Source: Craterostigma plantagineum (lineage: Eukaryota > Streptophyta > Magnoliopsida > Lamiales > Linderniaceae). From it: a DNA stretch of 64,000 bases. Within the stretch, counting starts at the first letter, position 1; each line of letters starts with the position of its first letter. This document shows positions 56,938 through 64,000 of this stretch, one piece after another. The DNA lies in the NCBI GenBank assembly GCA_027422505.1, contig JAPQWV010000492.1:186001-250000 (forward strand), in the 5' to 3' direction. The notes beneath the pieces were generated by a model. The model had not been told where the DNA came from and searched no databases. It saw only the letters and a list, made by a program, of their open reading frames with translations. The position numbers and the translations under genes were made by a program.

Positions 56938-57605
56938 GTTTGTGGACACTTTGCATGCTGGAAGTGTTGTTCTGATTTCATGATAAAAGATGGTTACTAC
57001 AACTGCCCTCTATGCCGACGGTCCAATTGCAACGTGAGCGAAGCATTCAACTCTTTAGTCAAATGGTATTACGCAACGACTTATGCTAAAGAGGAGAATT
57101 TAGCCACCGACGAGGGAGACATGGACCCTAAAGTTTCAGGTATTGTATTTCCTCATAAGCAGATATGTATTTCCTTATATAAATTTTGCAAAGTTCTCGA
57201 CGGTTCTTTTATTATTATAATTTGAATGGGGTTTTTGTATGAAGAAGAATGTTGCCTATCTACGCTAAAGTGCACTTTCTGGAAAGATCTGGTCTTCCGT
57301 CCAGCAGTAACCTGCTGCAGATGCGGTTAGCAATTCTATATGCGCTTTCATTGTTAAATATGATTACTTTTGTGGGTCGCATTCTAATTTTCGATTATAC
57401 GCAGTCTAATGTGAACTGTGAATCATGTGTTGTACTTGGAAGTTACAGGAGTTTCACATGCACTGAGTGTACTATCCTTCATCGGTATTGGGCCCCTGAA
57501 TTTTGTGTTGGCCTCCATAATTTCTTGGAAAGATGCTTCAAGGAAGTTTACGCTAAAAGAATGGGTTCATTTTCACATGTGGTCTCTGGTGGTCAGGCAT
57601 ACACT
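56938..57605 (+). pseudogene. Best-preserved RING unit of the array (exons b5, c5, d5)
   Basis: Exon b5 (56938-57140) reads VCGHFACWKCCSDFMIKDGY, NCPLCRR and NVSEAFNSLVKWYY without a break and ends at a GT. Exon c5 (about 57265-57330) supplies the start of RING2. Exon d5 (about 57407-57605) gives CESCVVLGSYRSFTCTEC and LHNFLERCFKEVYAKR, closing at TGA 57606. The type-a exon that should precede b5 is broken at 56811-56861, so the first RING cysteines are missing. If any unit makes a protein it is this one, with a half RING1. Confidence 0.5.
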
Positions 57606-57830
57606 TGATCCATTATGGCTGCTGCTGTAGCAGTTGTTTGATAACCATAAATTGTAATTTCTTGTGTGCCTTAGTGCATTTTACGTGAACTTCCTGATTT
57701 TTTTGTTGTTGCGGGAGTTCCCTATAAAGGGAGATGCGTCATGGCTCTCCGGCGTGTTTTGACGGCCGAGCGATTTGAGTCGCGGTAGCTGCGTTAAGGC
57801 TTCACGCTCAAAGCCTTAACGGGCCTAGAT

Positions 57831-58100
57831 TTCGACGGAAATCCCGTCGAAACTTTAAAATAAAAAAACTAACATATTATTCATTTCGACGGAAATTCCG
57901 TCGAAATTGAAAAATAAAAAAACAAAATATTATATGTTTCCATGGAATATCCGTCGAAATCCAGATTTCGACGGAACTTCCGTCGAAACTTTAAAATAAA
58001 AAAACTTACATATTATACATCAAAAATAAAAAAATTTATACACCGGAAAATTAAAAAACTAAAATATTATACATTTCGACGGAATGTCCGTCGACTCTTA
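57831..58100. repeat. Array of five near-perfect 25-bp palindromes (TTTCGACGG...CCGTCGAAA)
   Basis: Palindromes centred near 57843, 57906, 57950, 57976 and 58087 have the form TTTCGACGGAA-N-TTCCGTCGAAA with one to four changes. They are separated by A-rich spacers such as CTTTAAAATAAAAAAACT. Arrays like this occur in subterminal regions of plant CACTA elements, but no CACTA terminus is seen here. Confidence 0.8.
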
Positions 58101-58114
58101 AAGAAATAACTTTA

Positions 58115-59118
58115 ATTTGTATAACTTATTGAAAAAACAGGTTTAGTTATACCCCTTAACATTTGAATAGACAAACTACCAGAAATTTTGAGTAGTAAAG
58201 ATGTGAAAGAAGTAGCAATCATGTCACGAAGAGTACTAAACTGAGGGGAAGAGGGCCTTCGTCTTACCCTTAACATTGGAATCCCGTTACGTGGTTGTAT
58301 TCTGCGCCAACAGAAGGCGGAGAGGGAGGGTTTGTTGGCGCGAGATATGACTGTGGGGAAACAGACGACCGAACTGAATCCAAGGATAAAACGGAAATTT
58401 GAAGTCGTATGTTTGACAGAGGCATGACATCCAAATAAAAAGCCGAAGATACAGAAAAAGGAATCATAGAAAGATGATCAAGTCAAGCACTAAAGGTCGA
58501 CATGTAAACCTTTTCTGAACAAAATAAGCCAATGCCCAAGAGGTATACAAATCCACTGTAATAATGAGTTATGACACATGATATCGCAATCAATCAGAGA
58601 TGCAAACTAACATATAAACTAAACCCGTTTCAAATGAACGTGACACTTAGACATGAGCAATATTTGTTCGTTGAATCATTCGTCAACTTACAAAGCGCTG
58701 CAAAGAAAAAAACACAAAAGCTAAAAGTAAGAAGCGGTAAATATCTAATGCATACCAGGTTAACAGTTTCTCTTAAAAGCGTCTCCTCAACGGGTCTTAC
58801 GGGTCGGAGCGTAAGAATGGATCTGTCAAATAAATGCCCATAAGTTAAAACATAGATTTAAAGCGTACCAGAAAAGAAACTAAGAATTGAATATAGGCTT
58901 CAGCTTACAAAATAAACAGGAGTAATCAAGCTAACCAAAGATGGAAAAGATAAGGTTTATTAATGGACGAAACCAATCATCAAAGATCACAATTTAATAA
59001 TAACCAACGTCTATATACCTTTTGAAGCATTATCAAGCCCATATAAGGCCACCACGGCACTGTAAAAGTGAGATACACAACATCAATAGTTAGTATCTAA
59101 ATCTCGACATTAAGCAAA
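58115..59118. other. Intergenic DNA, no gene recognised
   Basis: Mixed composition. Short open frames on both strands (for example 58270-58467 minus and 58571-58843 plus) carry no known motif. It could hold exons of a gene I cannot identify. Confidence 0.4.
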
Positions 59119-59126
59119 CATAGTAC

Positions 59127-59576
59127 TATACCTGGGTAATGGATTGGGCCGGGCCGGTTCCGGTTCACCGGTTCCGGCACTGTTCCGGTCCCGGTTCCGG
59201 TTCCGATTCCGGGACCATTTTCCCTGGACCGGACCAGAACCGCGGAGCAGAACCACGGGCCACTAATGGGCCGGTTCCGGTTCCAGAACCGGTTCGGCCC
59301 ATTATTATAATTTTTATTTTTTATTTTTTTTTTTACTATTTTCGGATTAAAAAAAAAAAGAAAAACTGATATAGTGGTTCCGGTTCCGAATCGGAACCAG
59401 GAACCGTGGGTCGGAACCGGGAATCGGAACCGGTAATCCACGGTTCCTGGTTCCCGGAACCGGCCCAAACCAGTTTTATTGGGCCGGTTACCGGTTTCAG
59501 AACTGCTTTTACCGGTTTCGGTTCTGGATCGGTTTTGGGCCGGTTCTGGGTTGGCCCGGCCCATTACCCAGGTTGA
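59127..59576. mobile_element. hAT-like MITE with GGTTCC-rich ends
   Basis: Left end TATACCTGGGTAATGG and inverted right end TCAACCTGGGTAATGG match over ACCTGGGTAATGG. Inside each end are runs of CCGGTTCC. Flanks CATAGTAC (59119-59126) and CACAATAC (59577-59584) agree in six of eight bases, a worn 8-bp target duplication. Confidence 0.7.
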
Positions 59577-59584
59577 CACAATAC

Positions 59585-60030
59585 TCTAAAAATGACATAC
59601 ACAAAAGTCTTTGATGGTGTCCCTCTACTTCTTAAATTTCAATTGACATATTTGTAGGAAAAATGATAAGGAATAGAAGCGATTTCCCCTTTGACATGGT
59701 ACGCTTGGATAAGGGCTAGGTGTCTCCGGCGACCAGAACATTGAAGAAGACGGCGCGTGGCGTTTGGTACGGAGGAAGGCAGCGCAAGCGTGACAGTGGC
59801 GATCGAAGAGGAGTTTTATTGTATAATTTATTTGCTTCACACTCCACGCATCGTGGGTGGTAGTGAATTGAGAACAGTTGCAATGGTGTTTTATTTAACA
59901 TTTTAATAAACTGTTTTGATTGTTGCTTGGGTTGGGGCGTGTGCGTGAGTGAAGGAACGTTTGTAAAAGGGTTATAAAAGTCTTTTAAAACATCGGACAC
60001 GTGGCAGCAAGATAGGAAAACTACATTTAC

Positions 60031-60032
<2 letters not shown>
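59585..60032. other. Intergenic DNA, no gene seen
   Basis: No coding feature recognised. A G-box-like CACGTGGC lies at 59998-60005. Confidence 0.5.
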
Positions 60033-60068
<36 letters not shown>

Positions 60069-60173
60069 ATAAGATAAGATTTACTTGGAATGGGCCCAGG
60101 TAATAAATATAATATTCTTAAAATATAGTCCAATTAAAATTCAGGCCACTTAGAGGTCAATTTAGGGTTCTTT
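59998..60173 (+). promoter_or_regulatory. Promoter elements of the RanGAP gene
   Basis: A G-box CACGTGGC (59998), a site II-like TGGGCCC (60091) and a telo-box TTTAGGGTT (60162) lie just before the probable first exon. Site II plus telo-box is the usual signature of genes expressed in dividing cells, which fits RanGAP. Confidence 0.5.
60033..60066. repeat. (TA)n microsatellite
   Basis: Seventeen TA units upstream of the RanGAP gene. Confidence 0.88.
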
Positions 60174-60280
60174 TTTCAATCTTCTTTCCCCACACGAATC
60201 TTCTAAAATGTCGACGCCACCAACCACCCTTGCGGCGCCCGCCGCCGCCGACCCCCTCTGATTCCGTCGCGGACTTCATG

Positions 60281-61094
60281 GTACTGATTTGTGTAATGGT
60301 TTTGTGTTTTATTTTTTATTTTTTCTTTCATTTTGTTTTGAGCTAAAATCAACTCTTTCAAACGTTTGAAAATTGCCACCAACATTATCGCGCTAATTGG
60401 TTTCTCTCTGTCCATAGTTTGTCATTCTAGAGTTCTGCTATGCTGTCCGCTAATTCGACTTAAGAGAAACTGCCGAGTTATCACTTCATCTGTGCTTGTA
60501 AGAAACAGCATTTATAGGGGATATGACGGTTTTCTTCTTCTTCCGTTGTTAATTTGTTGAGAGCTGTTGTTTGTATTTCTCGATATCATTTTGAATTACT
60601 GTTACTTATGTGCGAAGATTTGAGAATTTGATTGCGGATCTGTTGGTACTGAATGGCTTTTGCTTCGGTCCATAGCGTGAGGAAGGAGATATAATATGAA
60701 GCAAAGTTTATGCATATTTGCGTGAGAGAACGAATTTCGGTTTTGTTTTTGAAATTTTTTTGGGCATTACTGTGAAGAGAATTAGTGAATTTGATCAGGC
60801 TGATATACTTTGTTACAAAAGATTACCCCTATGTTCAAGTTTGAACCCTTTTCATTTATTTACCAAAGATGGTTATGTGTTAACTATTGACGTGTTTCTG
60901 TTACTTCCTTGGCTTGTACATACAAACTGCAGGATACTCTTTGCAACCTTAAAATGTACACTTGAAAAGCAAATTACTTCATTTGTAATGTAATACCTAG
61001 AGATTATCAGAACAATGCCTAGCATGTATTGAAATGATAAATTGTGAGTGCTATTTCACATCTTGAAGCTACTTCCTTTCATGTTGTTTCATCA
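60281..61094 (+). other. Probable 5'UTR intron of the RanGAP gene
   Basis: A possible donor at GTACTG 60281 and a good acceptor TTTCATCAG ending 61094 bracket a T-rich, non-coding stretch. The main ATG follows 14 bases after the acceptor. The donor is weak, so the left edge is tentative. Confidence 0.45.
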
Positions 61095-61107
61095 GGAATA
61101 TCTCAGC

Positions 61108-62739
61108 ATGGACGCCAAAATACCAAATGGAGAACGCAAACACATCACCATCAAACTCTGGCCACCTAGTGAAAACACCCGCAACATGCTCGTGGAGCGT
61201 ATGAAAAACAATCTCTCCACTCCAACAATTTTCACTCGCAAGTATGGCACCCTCAGTGATTCTGAAGCTCTGAAGCATTCCGAAGAAATTGAAGGATATG
61301 CATATACCACTGCAAACCAGCATTATGAGCAAGAACCTGATGGCGATGGAAGCTCAGCTGTGCAGTTGTATGCTAGGGAATGCAGTAAACTAATTTTGGA
61401 CGTTTTGAAGGGTGAATCAAGAACAGGGGATGTGGAAGCGAAGTCCCAGGTTGAAGCTCCGCCTCCGCGCAAAAAAACCTTTCTCGACATTTCGAAGGGT
61501 CAGCGGGCTTTCATAGAAGAAGACGAGGCTCAAACACTTCTGAGCCCCTTAAAGGAGCCCGTCAATTCGTACACTAAAATATGCTTCAGTAACAGAAGCT
61601 TTGGCCTTGGTGCAGCCAAGGTTGCTGGCCCTATATTAGAATCCCTGAAGCACCAGCTGAGGGAAGTTGATTTGTCTGATTTTGTTGCGGGGAGACCCGA
61701 GGCAGAAGCTCTCGAGGTCATGTCTATCTTCTCTGAAGCTCTAGAAGGTTCCCGGCTGAAATATCTGAATATCTCCGACAATGCCCTGGGTGAAAAAGGA
61801 GTCAGAGCATTTGGGAAGCTGTTGAATTCTCAGACAAGCTTGGAGGAACTCTATTTGATGAATGATGGGATATCGAAGGAAGCTGCTCAAGCGGTTTTCG
61901 AGTTGGTTCCTTCCACAGAGAAGCTGAAAGTTCTCCATTTTCACAACAATATGACAGGAGATGAAGGAGCTGCTTTCATATCGAAGATTCTGAGACGGTG
62001 TCCGTTGTTGGAAGATTTTCGATGCTCCTCTACCCGAGTTGGGTCTGAGGGCGGTATTGCTTTGACAGAGGCACTTGCACAATGTAAGAATCTGAAGAAA
62101 ATCGATCTTCGAGACAACATGTTTGGTACAGAGGCTGGGGTCAAACTCGGCGAGGCCATCTCAAACCACAAGCATATCACCGAGATTTATCTGAGCTACC
62201 TAAACCTCGGAGATGTTGGAGCTGTAGCAATATCTGATGCTCTTAGTGCCTCATCTTCCTCACTACAAGTGCTGGAAATGGCTGGAAACGACATAACTGC
62301 TGAGGCTTCTTCGAGCTTAATAGCTCTGATCTCTAGCAAGAAGTCCCTTGCCAAGCTGAACCTCTCAGAAAACGATCTTAAGGATGAAGGTGTGATTCAG
62401 ATAAGCAAAGCATTGGGGGAAGACCATGACTTTTTGACTGAGGTTGACGTGAGCCAAAATTCTCTTACAAGAGCAGGTGTTAGGGCAATTGCTCGGGCTT
62501 TGATCCATTTGCCAGGTTTCAAGCTCTTGAATGTTGACGGAAACTACATTTCTGAAGATGGTGTTGATGAGTTGAAAGGTATCTTTAACGATTGCCCTGA
62601 GAAACTTGGGCCGTTGGATGAGAATGACCCAGATGGAGAAGACATCGATGATGATAATGAGTCTGCTGATGAAGATGAAGGCAGTCAAGACGAACTTTCA
62701 GTACAACTCCAAAATCTCAATGTGAACGAAGATGATTGA
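61108..62739 (+). CDS. RANGAP1: Ran GTPase-activating protein, plant RanGAP1/2 type (WPP domain plus leucine-rich repeats)
   Basis: Stimulates GTP hydrolysis by Ran, which drives nuclear transport, and marks the division plane in plants. Single coding exon of 543 residues, close to the 535-545 usual for the family. Residues 1-110 form the WPP domain (LWPP at 17-20) that targets the protein to the nuclear envelope. Residues about 175-500 are RanGAP-type leucine-rich repeats (LKYLNISDNALGEKGVRAF, LKKIDLRDNMFGTEAGVKL, LAKLNLSENDLKDEGV). The last 40 residues are strongly acidic (DENDPDGEDIDDDNESADED), as in all RanGAPs. I chose ATG 61108; an upstream in-frame Met at 61048 lies within the predicted 5'UTR intron. 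I cannot tell paralogues 1 and 2 apart. Confidence 0.95.
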   Translation: MDAKIPNGERKHITIKLWPPSENTRNMLVERMKNNLSTPTIFTRKYGTLSDSEALKHSEEIEGYAYTTANQHYEQEPDGDGSSAVQLYARECSKLILDVLKGESRTGDVEAKSQVEAPPPRKKTFLDISKGQRAFIEEDEAQTLLSPLKEPVNSYTKICFSNRSFGLGAAKVAGPILESLKHQLREVDLSDFVAGRPEAEALEVMSIFSEALEGSRLKYLNISDNALGEKGVRAFGKLLNSQTSLEELYLMNDGISKEAAQAVFELVPSTEKLKVLHFHNNMTGDEGAAFISKILRRCPLLEDFRCSSTRVGSEGGIALTEALAQCKNLKKIDLRDNMFGTEAGVKLGEAISNHKHITEIYLSYLNLGDVGAVAISDALSASSSSLQVLEMAGNDITAEASSSLIALISSKKSLAKLNLSENDLKDEGVIQISKALGEDHDFLTEVDVSQNSLTRAGVRAIARALIHLPGFKLLNVDGNYISEDGVDELKGIFNDCPEKLGPLDENDPDGEDIDDDNESADEDEGSQDELSVQLQNLNVNEDD

Positions 62740-63210
62740 AATCGTTTTGAGCTTGTTTTAGCTCATGATTGATGGGACCATTAGTTTTTTCCTTTGTTCT
62801 CGGCATTAGCTTTTTATTTAGCATATGTGTTAGTTAAGCTGCCATGCTTACTTTTCAGTGATTTTTCTATGTTTCAAATGATGACATCTTTGCAGTCCAT
62901 CTTTTGAGGCCAGTTGTATCGTATTGCTCGGTTTTTAACCTTAACTAAGGAGTAAAGGGTTGCGTTTTATCATATAACCATTGTCTTGTCTTGACTTGAG
63001 GATTTGTGTTGTATGTAGTTTCTTGTTTGTGTTTTTATGCTTTTACTAGAAAAAGAAACGATGAGAAGAAAAAAGAGCTTTACTGTACTAAATAAATCTA
63101 TTCTTTGGCATCATCATCCACTGAACTGAACTGAACTTTCACTCGGAACAAAAAACTGAGAAATCTATCTCCCTCTCTAGACAGTGTAAAGAAGAAAGAA
63201 AGCTTCAAAG

Positions 63211-63282
<72 letters not shown>

Positions 63283-63390
63283 ATGTAGAAACAAGCGCCA
63301 AGAAAATAATTATTCTGTCACATTGGACAACCAACGCAAAGATTGAAGAAGAATTCCTTCGTAGCTTCGATTTTCTACCCTATTTCACCG
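62740..63390. other. 3' flank of the RanGAP gene and downstream region of the PPR gene
   Basis: Includes the RanGAP 3'UTR (no clear AATAAA) and, to the right, a long CT tract. The two genes converge here. Confidence 0.55.
63214..63279. repeat. (CT)n microsatellite
   Basis: About 33 uninterrupted dinucleotide units, the longest pure repeat in the window. Confidence 0.95.
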
Positions 63391-64000
63391 TCACGCCAAG
63401 CTTTTCGAACCGAGTATAGCTGTAATAATTTCCCGAAAAGTCGTCTTGTTCGGTCTAAACCCGCTGCTAACCATGAGAGCTACAAACTCAATCCCTTCTG
63501 CGATGAACCCCTCTTTAGTAAGCCCACGAACGATTGGATTCAGCGATCGAAACGATGGCCTGAGGCCCTTTTCTTTCATGTCTTGCCACACTTTTGCAGC
63601 AACCTTAACTTCCCCAGACTCACAAAGTTTCTCCAGAAAAAGGGCTAATGGTACTTCAGTTGGCCTCAAACCACGGCTCACCGACTTGTTTACGAAGTTC
63701 AAAGCATCAGATAATTTCCCATGCTCAGATAATCTTTCCACAACTGTGTTGAGAGTAATGGGATCCCACTCAATACCTTTCTCATCCATCCCGTCGAACA
63801 AAGCATCAGACTTTCCAATCCAACATAAGCAGCCAATGAGTTTGCTCAAAACGCTTTCCTTTGGTCTAACTCCATTCTTCATCATGTAGCACAGCCATTC
63901 AATTCCTTCGCTGACGCGTCGTTTTCTGCTCAGCCCATATATGATTGGGTTAAGCGAAGCAAGGGGCAGTTCGAAGCCCTTATCTCGCAGGTCGCGCCAC
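63391..64000 (-). CDS. Pentatricopeptide repeat (PPR) protein, C-terminal part, cut by the window edge
   Basis: PPR proteins bind organelle RNA one base per repeat. The minus-strand frame is open from base 64000 to a stop at 63391, about 202 codons, with no start inside the window. Helical PPR repeats are visible: FELPLASLNPIIYGLSRKRR, SEGIEWLCYMMKNGVRP, SDALFDGMDEKGIEWDPI, NTVVERLSEHGKLSDALNFV, AAKVWQDMKEKGLRPSFRSL and AEGIEFVALMVSSGFRP. The first and last parts resemble each other (LASLNPIIYGL versus RSLNPIVRGL). There is no DYW or E-domain at the end, so this is a P-class-like terminus. The targeting peptide, if any, lies outside the window. Confidence 0.88.
   Translation of the reverse strand, partial: WRDLRDKGFELPLASLNPIIYGLSRKRRVSEGIEWLCYMMKNGVRPKESVLSKLIGCLCWIGKSDALFDGMDEKGIEWDPITLNTVVERLSEHGKLSDALNFVNKSVSRGLRPTEVPLALFLEKLCESGEVKVAAKVWQDMKEKGLRPSFRSLNPIVRGLTKEGFIAEGIEFVALMVSSGFRPNKTTFREIITAILGSKSLA

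Larger units (their letters stand above)
54579..57740 (+). pseudogene. Array of duplicated exons from a two-RING, PRT1-like E3 ubiquitin ligase gene
   Basis: PRT1 is the plant N-degron E3 ligase with two RINGs. Four exon types recur. Type a: YECKSCTGENELVVRAVVF (first half of RING1). Type b: VCGHFACWKCC...NCPLCRR plus SEAFNSLVKWYY. Type c: CTLCKDLVFRPI...CCGCG. Type d: CESCVVLG...CTECTILHRYWAP plus GLHNFLERCFKEVYAKR. Approximate copies: b1 54579, c1 54915, d1 55066 (shortened); a2 55340, b2 55498, c2 55825, d2 55962; a3 56274, b3 56434; b4 56680; b5 56938, c5 57265, d5 57407; partial a6 57714. Introns keep GT-AG borders in most copies. No unit has all four exons intact, and no ZZ domain is seen, so I call it a pseudogene array. 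A processed mRNA from some exons cannot be excluded. Confidence 0.62.

Noticed and set aside
59097..59579. 160-codon minus-strand frame rich in Arg, Thr, Gly and Pro
   Set aside because: It is a translation of CCGGTTCC repeats within the hAT-like MITE.

Overview
This is nuclear DNA of a flowering plant, most likely a eudicot. Spliced genes of plant families (an OVATE family protein, an STP-type hexose transporter, a WPP-domain RanGAP and a PPR protein) sit in AT-rich intergenic DNA among plant transposon families: Athila-like and Tat-like Ty3/gypsy, Ty1/copia, L1-type LINE, PIF/Harbinger, hAT and Stowaway. I do not name a species.

Layout. 1-2052: edge of an Athila-like element on the minus strand (gag start, tRNA-Asp primer site, probable LTR). 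2053-2720: decayed copia gag. 3955-9829: an OVATE family gene cut in two by a 5.2 kb copia element (4356-9539) with almost identical LTRs. 10418-11002: hAT-like non-autonomous element. 11700-11960: LINE remnant. 12426-17255: a second, nearly intact copia element with a 5-bp target duplication. About 17915-22030: PIF/Harbinger element with a Myb/SANT-like ORF and a decayed DDE transposase. 22859-23713: hAT-like element with a perfect 8-bp duplication. 24154-24660: one Stowaway MITE nested in another. 25352-36574: complete 11.2 kb Tat-lineage gypsy element with gag-pol on the minus strand and an extra intron-bearing ORF on the plus strand.

37176-38707: eight-exon HAD phosphatase gene with a frame break at its catalytic motif. 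39281-39689: hAT-like element, perfect 8-bp duplication. 40736-41376: inverted-repeat element of unknown class. 42249-45060: four-exon STP-type sugar/proton symporter that reads as intact. 47471-53745: full-length LINE with both ORFs open and an 18-bp target duplication. 53842-54350: degenerate tandem repeat. 54579-57740: array of duplicated exons from a two-RING, PRT1-like E3 ligase gene. 57831-58100: array of 25-bp palindromes. 59127-59576: hAT-like element. 61108-62739: intact RanGAP1-type gene with an upstream 5'UTR intron. 63391-64000: 3' part of a PPR gene on the minus strand.

The ordinary genes (HAD, STP, RanGAP, PPR) do not form a pathway; they are neighbours separated by transposons. 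The main story is transposon action on genes: a very young copia insertion inside an OVATE gene, a decayed exon array of a RING E3 gene, and several recent elements whose reading frames are broken by single bases in short homopolymers. That last pattern may be real decay or residual assembly error and should be settled before any of these genes is called dead.
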